64,000 nucleotides of DNA from Planktothrix sp. FACHB-1365. Lineage in GTDB: Bacteria; Cyanobacteriota; Cyanobacteriia; Cyanobacteriales; Microcoleaceae. The position numbers and the translations under genes were made by a program. Numbering within the stretch: the first letter of the stretch is position 1; each line of letters opens with the position of its first letter. This document shows positions 1 to 9,435 of this stretch, piece by piece. The notes under the pieces were generated by a model, which had not been told where the DNA came from, ran no database searches, and saw only the letters and a program-made list of their open reading frames with translations. Location: contig NZ_JACJSC010000001.1 in assembly GCF_014697575.1 (NCBI RefSeq), positions 620,001 to 684,000 of the forward strand, given 5' to 3'.

Positions 1-383
1 CCTATTCTGTTAGATTTGATAAACCAGCTTCTCATGTGCGGTTTGGAATGTTAATTAAAACGGTAAGCGGGTTTGAATTGGCGGGGGCTTCCTTTTTAGC
101 AACTTCTCAATCAATTAAACACATTGAAGCAGGTACTATAATTGCGATCAAATTTAAGTTTGAATGTCAATTATCCCCGGATGTTTATTTCCTAAATGCA
201 GGAGTTTCGGGTATTGTAGAGGGCGAATTTACTTATTTAGATCGCTGTATTGATGTGGGGATGTTTCGGGTTCAACCCTATGAAGAATCTTGTAGTACCG
301 GAGTGGTAGACTTATTGATCGAACCCAGTTTAAAAGTTAAGTCCGGTCAAGTGAAGCAGCAATCTGAACTAGAATGTCTTTAA
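1..383 (+). CDS. Wzt-like ABC transporter ATPase, C-terminal end (partial)
   Basis: The reading frame is open from base 3, the first complete codon, to the TAA at 381-383, so this is the 3' end of a gene whose start lies before the window. The visible part (about 126 residues) resembles the C-terminal beta-sandwich (Wzt_C) of O-antigen and polysaccharide ABC-transporter ATPases: it has the FGMLIKTVSGFELAG stretch and later alternating beta strands. In that family the domain recognises the modified end of the glycan and couples its export to chain termination. The ATPase core is not in view, so identity rests on this domain and on the polysaccharide genes that follow. An internal GTG at 36 is very unlikely to be the start, because the homology runs through it. 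Confidence 0.6.
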   Translation, partial: YSVRFDKPASHVRFGMLIKTVSGFELAGASFLATSQSIKHIEAGTIIAIKFKFECQLSPDVYFLNAGVSGIVEGEFTYLDRCIDVGMFRVQPYEESCSTGVVDLLIEPSLKVKSGQVKQQSELECL

Positions 384-515
384 ACTTAGGTAAACTATGG
401 CAAACTGGAACAGAGCAAGTTAAACCCAAAATCAACTCGCCTAAACTGAATTCCAATTCAATGCCTCAACGTTGTTCATTTTGATCAAGAAGCTGAAATC
501 ATCACTTAAACACTT

Positions 516-3500
516 ATGGATAAGACTTCTTCACCCTCTTCTATTCTAATCGTTGCCGGAATGCACCGTTCAGGAACCTCTTTGACGGCTTCCTTGCTGC
601 AAAATTTAGGCGTAAATATTGGTCAACAGTTAGTCGGTGCTGACTATGGAAATATTAAAGGTCATTTTGAAAATATTAACTTTGTAGACTTCCATAAATC
701 GATTTTTAAAAGTCATAATATTGATGAAATTGGATGTGTTTTTACAGAGGAAATATCTCTTACAGAACAGGATATAGAAACGGCCAAAAAACTGATTGAA
801 ATTAATCAAGATCTTGATACCGTTTGGGGATGGAAAGATCCGAGAACCACATTATTTTTAGACTTTTGGCATGAATTATTGCCCCAAGCTAATTTTATTT
901 TTGTTTATCGTTCTCCTTGGGAAGTGATTGATTCTCTCTATCGTCGGGCTACGGATGCGACTTTACTCGATCATCCCGAACTTGCCCTCCAAATGTGGAA
1001 CTATTATAACCGTAAAATTTTAGAGTTTTATCAAAAATATCCTGAACAATGCCTTTTAGCTAATGTTTATACCATTGGTAATCAAACAGCAGATTTTATT
1101 CAAGCCATTAATCATAAATTTAAACTCAATTTACCCTGTGACTTTTCTAATCAATTTGAACCCTCTTTATTAGTCAATCGAATTTTAGCGACTCCTAAAC
1201 CTTTATTTATTAAAGCTTATTTTCCTGAAGCGATAGAACTTTATCAACAATTAGAAGCTGCTGCGTATCCCTTAAGCAGCCGTTTAAGTACCTCAGAATT
1301 AGAAAGTTTAAATAAACCCTTATCCACTGACTGGATGTTTGAGGATTGGGCAAAACTTCGCAAGTTAGAGAAATCTCAATCCATTTTAGCCAAAGATTTA
1401 GATATTTTGCTCAAAGATCGGGATATTTTACAAACCGATATTGAACAATGGCAAGAACGATTTCAAGATGCCGTTGAACGTTTAATTAAAACCGAAAATC
1501 AACTGGGTCAAACTCAATTAAAACTCAATGGTGTAGAATCCCAATCTCAAGAAGCCATTACTAAATTAATTCAGACAGAAGAGGAATTAGGAAAAACTCA
1601 AGGAGAATTGGAAGGGTTTAAAACTCAATTTCAGCAAGCTGTAGAAAAACTGGTAACAACCGAAGAAGAACTCGGTAAAACTCAAGGGAAATTACAAGCT
1701 TTAGATGCTAAATATCAAGAAGCCTTATTGGGTTTGATTAAAGCAGAAACAGAACTTGGACATACTCAATTTGAACTGCAAAACTTTAATATTAAATATG
1801 AAGACTTAAACATTCAATATCAAGACGGACTCACCAAACTTTTAGCCTTAGAAGAAGAACTCGGTAAAACTCAACTGAAATTATTAGGGTCAGACTCTCA
1901 ATTTCAACAAGCTTTAAATAAAATCTTTAGTTTAGAAGACGAACTCGGCAAAGCTCAACAAGAAGTTTCCGCCATGAAGTCTTCTAAATTCTGGAAACTT
2001 CGCAATAAATGGTTAGGTGTTAAACAACGTTTACGGCAATTTCGTCGGCGGTTTATTCATTCCATTGATTTTCCCCTAAATTGGCAATTAACCGGATTTA
2101 CCGACAAATTTTTGAATATTTCCGGTTGGTGTTTTTACACCGGAAATCAACCTTTAAAAGCCATTCGTGCTAGAATTGGAACGGATATTTTTACCGGACA
2201 ATATGGGATTGAACGGGAGGATGTTGCGGAGCTTCAACCCAACTATCCTCAAGCTCAAACATCAGGATTTTATTTACAAATTCGCGTCCCTCAAGGTGAT
2301 TCTTTAGTTGAATTAGAAGCTCAAGATAGCACCGGAAAATGGACTATTTTTGCTCGTTATCCTTTATCCGTTTCGACGTTAGGGGCATCTTTTGATGTTC
2401 CAATGCAATGGGAACAACGACAAGGACAAATTTTATTTGCCGGATGGTGTTGTCATCCCACCCATCACATTACTCAACTGAAATTAATCTGTGGAAATCA
2501 GTGGGTAATTTGTGCCCATGGCTTACGTCGTGTCGATGTGGGGCAGGTATTTCCCAATTGGGTTGGAAGTTCAGAAAGTGGGTTTGAAGCGTTAATTGAT
2601 ATTCCCTCTGGAAGTTGGCAAATTAGTTTAGAAGCTCAATTAGAAACGGGAGAAACCCTCACCTATAATTGCCCTCAAACTTTACAAGTTTCTCGCTATG
2701 GATTATTAGAAAAAAGTACAATAAAAGTTAAACAAATTTCTCGCTATAGTGCCGCCATTCAAAAACGAATTGGAGAACGAAAACAACGGTTAGGTCGTTT
2801 GTTACCTATGCCTTGGGAAATTCCGGCAATTATTCGACAAATGCGCCTGATGTATCGGCAAACCAATGCCCCTCTCGGTGATGTTTTACCACCTCAAGGA
2901 TTTGAACTTCCTCAACCCGTTGACGCCTATAATGCTTGGTTAGAAGCTAATCAATGGACAGAACGTAGTTTCAATCATTTAAAAACTCGATTATCCGCTT
3001 ATTCTACTGAAATCTTGCCTAAAATTTCAGTGGTGATGCCTGTTTATAATCCCCCCATAGAATTTTTAGAAAAAGCAATTCAAAGTGTCATCAACCAAGT
3101 GTATTCTAATTGGGAACTGTGTATTGCGGATGATTGTAGCACTAATGTTCAAGTTGCAGAATTATTAAATCAATATGCAGCCCAAGATTCTCGAATTAAA
3201 GTAACTTTTCGCACCGAAAATGGGAATATTAGCGTCGCAACCAATAGTGCAGCAAGTCAAGCAACGGGGGAATTTATTGCATTTTTAGATAACGATGATG
3301 AATTAACCCTCGATGCTTTGGGAGAAATGGCATTATATTTAATCCAATATCCTGAAACAGATTTCCTTTATTCTGACGATGACAAAATCGACCCGGAAGG
3401 CAAACGATTTGCCCCCCAATTTAAGCCGGACTGGTCGCCTCAATTGTTACTTTCCTATATGTATATGGGGCATTTGTTAGTGGTTCGGCGGTCGATTTTT

Positions 3501-6500
3501 GAACAATTAGGAGGGTTTAGAATTGGATTTGAAGGGTCACAGGATTATGATTTTGCCCTGAGAGCAACAGAAGTTTCTCGCCACATTGGTCATCTCCCGT
3601 TAGTCTTATATCATTGGCGCACAGCCCCCGGTTCAACGGCTGTTTCTGGGGCGGCAAAACCAGCCAGTTTTGATGCGGGAAAACACGCTATTCAAGAAGC
3701 TTTAACTCGTCGTCAAAGTCCTGGAAAAGTTTATCAACCGAATTGGGCTAGTGAACTGAAAATCGGCATTTTTTCTCATCAATTTCCTGATCAAGGGCCA
3801 TCTGTAGCAATTATTATTCCTACAAAAAATCAGCTTAAATTACTGCAAGCTTGTGTTGAATCAATTCAAAAAACAACTTATCAAAATTATCAAGTTGTTA
3901 TTATTGATAATGAAAGTGATGACTCCAAAACTTTAGAGTATCTGAATCAAATCAATACTTCTGAAAAAATATCGGTTTTAAAAATAGCAAATAATGGAAA
4001 GTTCAACTTTGCTGCTATTAATAATCAAGCCGTTGAACAGACAAAAAGCGATTATATATTATTCCTGAATAATGATACTGAAATTATTAATCCCCACTGG
4101 TTAACTCAGATGATGGGTTATGCTCAAATGAACGGTGTAGGGGCAGTAGGAGCGCGATTAATTTACCCCGATGACCGCATTCAACACGCTGGAATCCTGC
4201 ATGGACTTCATCATGGTTTAGCGGGTCATGCCTTTAAGTTATGCCATCGTCAAGATTTTGGGTATTTAGCTTATTCTAAAGTGGTGAGAAATTATTCGGC
4301 TGTTACGGCGGCTTGTTTATTAACACCCCGTCAATTGTTCTTAGATTTAGGAGGATTTAATCAAACGGATTTTGCCGTTGCTTACAATGATGTTGATTAC
4401 GGTTATCGATTATTTGAAAAAGGTTATCAGTCGGTTTATTGTCCTGATGCTGAATTAATTCACCGAGAAGGAACCAGTCGAGGCTATAAAGATGACCCCA
4501 AAGAAGTAGCAAAATTCCGTCGTCAATATGCTAATAAAATCGACCCTTTTTATAATCCTAATTTATCCTTAGCCAATGAGTGGTTTCAAATTCAACCCCG
4601 ACGCTATCAGTTTAAATTAACCCAGAAAAAAGCACCTGTTCCTAAAGTTTTAATGTGTAGTAATGAGTTGGAATATACAGGCGCACCCTTACATCAATTT
4701 GAAATTGCTGTTAAATTAGCTTCCGAAGGAAACCTAGAACCTGTTATTTTCTGTGTCAATGATGGGCCGTTACGCTATGCTTATGAACAACAGGGAATTC
4801 GAGTCATTATTCGAGAACATCCCTTAGCTAATCTTTATCAATTGGAAACCTATCATGAAGCTATCCAAGGGTTAGCAAAAGAACTACAATTAGAGCAATT
4901 TGATGTGGTTTATGCTAACACCTTAGAAACCTTTTTCATGGTAGATTGTGCGAAACAAAAGGCTGTTCCTTCTGTCTGGAATGTCCATGAAAGTGAACCT
5001 TGGCAAACTTATTTTGATGGCTTAGGTTCAGAGATTGCGACGAGAGCATTAGAGTGTTTTCAGTTTCCCTATCGGGTGATTTTTGTAGCGGATGCAACGC
5101 GAAATCTTTATCAACCTTTAAATAGTTATCACAACTTTACGGTTATTCATAATGGCTTAGATATTGAACGGTTAGTGAAAGCCTCAGAACAGTTAACAAA
5201 ATCTGAAGCTCGAACTGGGTTAAACATAGCAGAAGATGAAATCGTAATTTTGTTATTGGGAACCGTTTGCGAACGCAAAGGACAACAGGATTTAATCAAA
5301 GCGTTGCCTTTATTATCTCCTCAATATCATAGCAAAATTCGCTGTTTTATTGTAGGCGATCGCCCTAGTCTTTATAGTACAAAATTAGCGCAATTAGTCG
5401 CTCAACTTCCTGATAGCTTAAAAGACCGATTAACAATGGTTTCAGAAACCCCAGAAACCGCCCAATATTTCCTGGCTGCGGATATTTTCGTTTGTACGTC
5501 TCGAATTGAAAGTTATCCGCGAGTGATTATGGAAGCTATGGGATATAACCTACCGATTATTACAACTCCGGTATTTGGAATTCCTGAACAAGTGCGTCCT
5601 GAAATTAACGGTTTATTCTACACTCCCAACCAACCGGAAGAATTAGCAAAATCTTTAACTATTCTATTAGAAAATCAGGAATTAAGACAAGAATTTGCAG
5701 ACAATTCTCGCTATGTTTTAGAGTCTCTAAATACCTTTGAAGAAATGACTCAAAGCTATTTAGAAATTTTCCAAGAAGCCTATTTTATTAATCCTTATCC
5801 CCTTGCTGAAATTTATTCTGATTCTCAATCTTTAGAAGTGTTAGATGTAGAGGTGGAGATTATACAACCTTCTCCTGAACCAGAAGAAAAGAATTCTGAA
5901 CCAGAAATTAATAATCCTGAACCCCAAATTATTGAACCCCAAATTATTGAACCTCAAATTATTGAACCCCAAATTGCTGAACCTCAAGCTAAAAATTATT
6001 GGGAAACTAACCCAACCGCAGCAGCAAGCCAATGGGTTTCTAATCCAATTATTGCTGAAAAAATTCATCAACGAATGTCTGGCGGTCAAACCAAGAAATA
6101 TTGGTTACGGTGGTTAATTGAAGATTATTTTGTGGGTCAAAAATTTAATAATCTTATCTCATTAGGCTGTGGAATTGGCAACCATGAAATTTTAATGGCA
6201 GAATTAGGATTTGCTCAAACAATTGATGCGTTTGACTTCTCGGCTGCGTCCTTAGAAATTGCCCGACGAGATGCAGAAAATGCGGGTGTTTCTGTTAACT
6301 TTTATCAGGAAGATTTTAATACCTTTACCCTGAACCCAGAGATTAAATACGATATGGCATTTTGTTCGGGTTCTCTCCACCATGTTCGGGAATTAGAACG
6401 ATTTTTAGAAATTGTTCATAAAGCGTTGCATCCCCAAGGATATTTTATTATTAATGAATATGTGGGGGCGAATTATTGTATTTACGATCAACATCAAGTT

Positions 6501-6863
6501 GAAATGATTAATCGTTTGTATCAATGTTTCCATAAGTTAATTCGGTCAGGAGTTATGGAAAATAAATTTATAAATCCCAGCATCCATCAAGTCTTTGCCA
6601 CCGACCCCTCAGAAGCGGTTCGTTCTGAATTGATTTTACCGTTTATTGAATATTATTTTGATATTGAATTGTTTAATCCTTTTGGAGGCGGAATTCTCCA
6701 TCCTTTGTATCCTTTATTAGATCATAATCAATTTTTGCCAGGTGATCCCAAAGGAGAAACGATTATTAAACTGTTGTTAGAATTTGAACAAATATTAATG
6801 GAAATTCCAGGAGGATTAGAATCAGATTTCTGTTTATGTGTATTACGTCCCAAACGCTTCTAA
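516..6863 (+). CDS. Giant multidomain sulfotransferase-like / glycosyltransferase / methyltransferase fusion
   Basis: A 2115-residue protein, probably cytosolic and acting on surface glycans. In order: residues 1-270 sulfotransferase-like, with P-loop-like AGMHRSGTS near 14 and a VYRSPWEVIDS 3'-phosphate motif near 129; about 285-500 a coiled coil with six copies of an E-E-L-G-K-T-Q unit about 35 residues apart; about 520-745 two beta domains, each with a GW motif; about 831-1080 a GT2 domain (LDNDDE near 925); about 1093-1340 a second GT2 domain (NNDTE near 1182); about 1375-1755 a GT4 domain (ESYPRVIMEAMG near 1664); 1784-1825 a PQIIE-rich linker; 1828-2115 a class I methyltransferase (LGCGIGNHE near 1882). 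Single fusions are common in cyanobacterial EPS loci. This many activities in one chain suggests an enzyme that adds several sugars and caps or modifies the product. Substrates cannot be told from sequence. Confidence 0.8.
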   Translation: MDKTSSPSSILIVAGMHRSGTSLTASLLQNLGVNIGQQLVGADYGNIKGHFENINFVDFHKSIFKSHNIDEIGCVFTEEISLTEQDIETAKKLIEINQDLDTVWGWKDPRTTLFLDFWHELLPQANFIFVYRSPWEVIDSLYRRATDATLLDHPELALQMWNYYNRKILEFYQKYPEQCLLANVYTIGNQTADFIQAINHKFKLNLPCDFSNQFEPSLLVNRILATPKPLFIKAYFPEAIELYQQLEAAAYPLSSRLSTSELESLNKPLSTDWMFEDWAKLRKLEKSQSILAKDLDILLKDRDILQTDIEQWQERFQDAVERLIKTENQLGQTQLKLNGVESQSQEAITKLIQTEEELGKTQGELEGFKTQFQQAVEKLVTTEEELGKTQGKLQALDAKYQEALLGLIKAETELGHTQFELQNFNIKYEDLNIQYQDGLTKLLALEEELGKTQLKLLGSDSQFQQALNKIFSLEDELGKAQQEVSAMKSSKFWKLRNKWLGVKQRLRQFRRRFIHSIDFPLNWQLTGFTDKFLNISGWCFYTGNQPLKAIRARIGTDIFTGQYGIEREDVAELQPNYPQAQTSGFYLQIRVPQGDSLVELEAQDSTGKWTIFARYPLSVSTLGASFDVPMQWEQRQGQILFAGWCCHPTHHITQLKLICGNQWVICAHGLRRVDVGQVFPNWVGSSESGFEALIDIPSGSWQISLEAQLETGETLTYNCPQTLQVSRYGLLEKSTIKVKQISRYSAAIQKRIGERKQRLGRLLPMPWEIPAIIRQMRLMYRQTNAPLGDVLPPQGFELPQPVDAYNAWLEANQWTERSFNHLKTRLSAYSTEILPKISVVMPVYNPPIEFLEKAIQSVINQVYSNWELCIADDCSTNVQVAELLNQYAAQDSRIKVTFRTENGNISVATNSAASQATGEFIAFLDNDDELTLDALGEMALYLIQYPETDFLYSDDDKIDPEGKRFAPQFKPDWSPQLLLSYMYMGHLLVVRRSIFEQLGGFRIGFEGSQDYDFALRATEVSRHIGHLPLVLYHWRTAPGSTAVSGAAKPASFDAGKHAIQEALTRRQSPGKVYQPNWASELKIGIFSHQFPDQGPSVAIIIPTKNQLKLLQACVESIQKTTYQNYQVVIIDNESDDSKTLEYLNQINTSEKISVLKIANNGKFNFAAINNQAVEQTKSDYILFLNNDTEIINPHWLTQMMGYAQMNGVGAVGARLIYPDDRIQHAGILHGLHHGLAGHAFKLCHRQDFGYLAYSKVVRNYSAVTAACLLTPRQLFLDLGGFNQTDFAVAYNDVDYGYRLFEKGYQSVYCPDAELIHREGTSRGYKDDPKEVAKFRRQYANKIDPFYNPNLSLANEWFQIQPRRYQFKLTQKKAPVPKVLMCSNELEYTGAPLHQFEIAVKLASEGNLEPVIFCVNDGPLRYAYEQQGIRVIIREHPLANLYQLETYHEAIQGLAKELQLEQFDVVYANTLETFFMVDCAKQKAVPSVWNVHESEPWQTYFDGLGSEIATRALECFQFPYRVIFVADATRNLYQPLNSYHNFTVIHNGLDIERLVKASEQLTKSEARTGLNIAEDEIVILLLGTVCERKGQQDLIKALPLLSPQYHSKIRCFIVGDRPSLYSTKLAQLVAQLPDSLKDRLTMVSETPETAQYFLAADIFVCTSRIESYPRVIMEAMGYNLPIITTPVFGIPEQVRPEINGLFYTPNQPEELAKSLTILLENQELRQEFADNSRYVLESLNTFEEMTQSYLEIFQEAYFINPYPLAEIYSDSQSLEVLDVEVEIIQPSPEPEEKNSEPEINNPEPQIIEPQIIEPQIIEPQIAEPQAKNYWETNPTAAASQWVSNPIIAEKIHQRMSGGQTKKYWLRWLIEDYFVGQKFNNLISLGCGIGNHEILMAELGFAQTIDAFDFSAASLEIARRDAENAGVSVNFYQEDFNTFTLNPEIKYDMAFCSGSLHHVRELERFLEIVHKALHPQGYFIINEYVGANYCIYDQHQVEMINRLYQCFHKLIRSGVMENKFINPSIHQVFATDPSEAVRSELILPFIEYYFDIELFNPFGGGILHPLYPLLDHNQFLPGDPKGETIIKLLLEFEQILMEIPGGLESDFCLCVLRPKRF

Positions 6864-6872
6864 GGATTTGAA

Positions 6873-6893
6873 GGGAATAGAAAATCTATTCCC
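6873..6893. terminator. Hairpin between convergent genes
   Basis: GGGAATAG, a five-base loop, then CTATTCCC forms an 8-bp perfect stem between two convergent stop codons. There is no clear T-run on either side. It may act as a bidirectional terminator or only as an mRNA 3' end structure. Confidence 0.35.
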
Positions 6894-6903
6894 CTGTACA
6901 CTG

Positions 6904-7611
6904 TTATAACTTTTTGATAATCGTAATGAGTTCATTCCCGTTATCAAAAATTTTTTCTAAAGACAAAGGAAAATTTAGCTGCTTTTTTAACGTCATTAAA
7001 AAATCAATGAAATCTTTACCTGTCCACACATGAAAATGGATACTTAAATCCTGCTTCATCAATTGCTTAACCATCCATTGCGCTTTCGTTTCGTCCTTTT
7101 CTTTTTCCACCAATTCAACCCATTCTTCATAATGATATTGCCTAGACCATTCGGGGCCTTCGTGATAATCTTTTAATAAATGTTCAATCGAAGTAACCGG
7201 ACGATCTCGATCAAAACAATATTGTTTTTCAGGAACCGCTAAATAAAGAATTCCTTCTTTTCTAATGACTCGCAACAAATTCTGAATCGTTAGAATCGGG
7301 TTTTGACAATGTTCAATAAAATGATTGGCAATCACAAAATCTTGAGTTTCATCCTCTAATGTTCCTAAGAATTCACCATCATCGATAATATCTACAGAAA
7401 CTAAATCAGCATTTTCTAATTCAGAATAATGTTTTCTTAAGTTAGGAACACTCATGCGATCCACATATTTAACATGAGCCGATGCAGGAACCTCCAGAGG
7501 ATGATTTAAAGCTCCCACTTCAATTCCATTTCCCTGTAAATATCTGTTGGCAAAAAAACGCCGAAAAATATAAAGTTGATCAACGATTTCAGTATCAGCA
7601 GTGAGTGTCAT
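6904..7611 (-). CDS. Class I SAM-dependent methyltransferase
   Basis: This 235-residue protein has the order of elements of a Methyltransf_11-type enzyme: an IEVGALNHPLEVP loop near residue 27 in the SAM-binding position, an acidic VDIIDDGE after the next strand, then DFVIANHFIEH and a downstream IRKEGILYLAVPEK strand. Motif I is unusual (GALNHP instead of a GxGxG run), but the same form is common in methyltransferases encoded with glycosyltransferases. It is on the opposite strand to both neighbours, convergent with the giant fusion gene and divergent from the sulfotransferase fusion. A role in methylating a sugar residue of the locus product is inferred from context only. Confidence 0.7.
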   Translation of the reverse strand: MTLTADTEIVDQLYIFRRFFANRYLQGNGIEVGALNHPLEVPASAHVKYVDRMSVPNLRKHYSELENADLVSVDIIDDGEFLGTLEDETQDFVIANHFIEHCQNPILTIQNLLRVIRKEGILYLAVPEKQYCFDRDRPVTSIEHLLKDYHEGPEWSRQYHYEEWVELVEKEKDETKAQWMVKQLMKQDLSIHFHVWTGKDFIDFLMTLKKQLNFPLSLEKIFDNGNELITIIKKL

Positions 7612-7813
7612 AATTGTGATATCCTCAATGGGGAAGTTTGAATTGATATTAAATTCTTTGCCAATTCATAACCGAAACAGTAAACCAGTTAGAGTATAAT
7701 CTAAATCAGTGATCAGTTTTGTCATGTTAGAGTCCTGACCAGTTAACAATTGACGATTAACGGTTGACAGACAACTTAATTATACTGATTATTCAAAAGG
7801 AGGAGCATCACCC

Positions 7814-9388
7814 TTGATTCAAACAAGGACAATCTATTTTGAACCTCTTCCCCCACCCCATTTTATCATTATTGGGGTACAAAAAGGGGGAACTAATTCT
7901 CTGTATCATTACTTATGTCAACACCCTCAAATTGTAGCAGCAACTCAAAAAGAAATCCATTTTTTCACCTTAAATTATGATCAAGGTTTAGATTGGTATC
8001 AGTCTCAATTTTCCCCGGAGGCGGAGGGACAGCAGATCCTTACAGGTGAAGGTTCTCCTTATTACTTATTCCATCCCTTAGTTCCTCAACGGCTATATGA
8101 GTCTTTCCCTGAAACTCGATTAATTGTCTTATTAAGAAATCCCGTTGATCGAGCCATTTCCCATTACTATTGGGAAGTGAAGTTAGGATATGAATCCTTA
8201 TCTTTAGAAGAGGCGATCGCACAAGAAGCTAAACGACTCCAAGGAGAAACTGAAAGAATTTGTTCAGAGGTTAATTATTTTAGTTTTAACCATCAACATT
8301 ATTCGTACCTTGCGCGGGGACTTTATGCAGAACAACTGCAAAGATGGATGCAGTTTTTTCCTAGAGAACAATTCTTAATCCTCAAAAGTGAAGATTTATA
8401 TTCAGATTCTGCAAGAGTTGTCAATCAAGTGTTTGCCTTTTTAGGACTCCCGGATTATCACTTATCCAGTTATGATAAATACAATGCTAATACTTATGTA
8501 AATGCTAACCCAATCATTCGTCAAAAATTAGAAGCCTATTTTCTCCCCTATAACCAAAAATTAACACAGTTACTCGGTGGAGATTGGAGTTGGGGAATCT
8601 CTGAATCTTCCTGTGATTTTCAGTCTACTTTATCACAGTCTCCTCAAAATATTAGTTCTACCTCTACCTTATTATCGGTGAAATCCATGACAAAAGTTGA
8701 TTATGAATCCGCTTGGGATAATTATGCTAAAAATTGGCAAAGTACAAGCTCAGAAGAAGTTTATATTGGAGATGAATGGATTGGAGTTGCTGCTGGTGCT
8801 GCGAATTCCCTCGAAGAATATGAATCTTTAATAGAACAGAAATTTATTGCTCCCTATATTCAGAAACATCATCAAGTTTTAGAAATTGGTGTAGGAGGGG
8901 GTAGAACAGCCGCTTTATTATTGAACTATTGCGATCGTCTTGTATGTGCTGATATTTCTCAACAACTTCTGAATGCAACTCAAAATCGGCTGGGAAATGA
9001 ACGAGTTTCTTATATTAAATTAGATGGCTTAACCCTAGATGGAATTGAGCCTCAGTCCTTAGATGTTTGTTTTTGCTACGACACCCTAGTCCATATTGAA
9101 CCCCGAGATATTTTTAACTATTTAACTCGGATTCCCGCTTTATTAAAAGGCGATCGCTTGTGTATTTTCCACCATACCAATCTTTTAAGTGAATTAGGCT
9201 GGAAGAAATTCTTACAGGATTGGGATAAAAATTTATTAGGAAAGCGACATGGAACCGCATTTTCCTTAATGACTGATACCATAATGGAGAAATTTTTGAC
9301 CCATTTAAACTATGAAATTCTTCAAAAAGATACTGAATCCGTACCCAGAGACTGTGTATGGATTTGTAAAGCTCCTGAAGTTCTGTAA
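7814..9388 (+). CDS. Sulfotransferase-methyltransferase fusion protein
   Basis: A 524-residue, two-domain enzyme. Residues 1-275 match PAPS-dependent sulfotransferases: GVQKGGTNSLY at 21-31 is the 5'-phosphosulfate loop and LLRNPVDRAISHYYW near 105 the 3'-phosphate motif. Residues about 300-524 form a class I methyltransferase with VLEIGVGGGR near 355. The start is TTG. I chose it because a strong AAAGGAGG ribosome site lies just upstream and the sulfotransferase strand begins soon after it. The giant protein two genes upstream carries the same two activities at its ends, so sulfation plus methylation looks like a theme of this locus. The acceptor is not known. Confidence 0.75.
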   Translation: MIQTRTIYFEPLPPPHFIIIGVQKGGTNSLYHYLCQHPQIVAATQKEIHFFTLNYDQGLDWYQSQFSPEAEGQQILTGEGSPYYLFHPLVPQRLYESFPETRLIVLLRNPVDRAISHYYWEVKLGYESLSLEEAIAQEAKRLQGETERICSEVNYFSFNHQHYSYLARGLYAEQLQRWMQFFPREQFLILKSEDLYSDSARVVNQVFAFLGLPDYHLSSYDKYNANTYVNANPIIRQKLEAYFLPYNQKLTQLLGGDWSWGISESSCDFQSTLSQSPQNISSTSTLLSVKSMTKVDYESAWDNYAKNWQSTSSEEVYIGDEWIGVAAGAANSLEEYESLIEQKFIAPYIQKHHQVLEIGVGGGRTAALLLNYCDRLVCADISQQLLNATQNRLGNERVSYIKLDGLTLDGIEPQSLDVCFCYDTLVHIEPRDIFNYLTRIPALLKGDRLCIFHHTNLLSELGWKKFLQDWDKNLLGKRHGTAFSLMTDTIMEKFLTHLNYEILQKDTESVPRDCVWICKAPEVL

Positions 9389-9435
9389 ACCTTAAAAAAC
9401 ATAATTTCTGTTAAATTTTATCTCTCAACGTCCTC

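Noticed and set aside
5841-6117. Short ORFs on both strands across the PQIIE repeat of the giant protein
   Set aside because: They arise from the DNA repeat in other frames and have no start signals.
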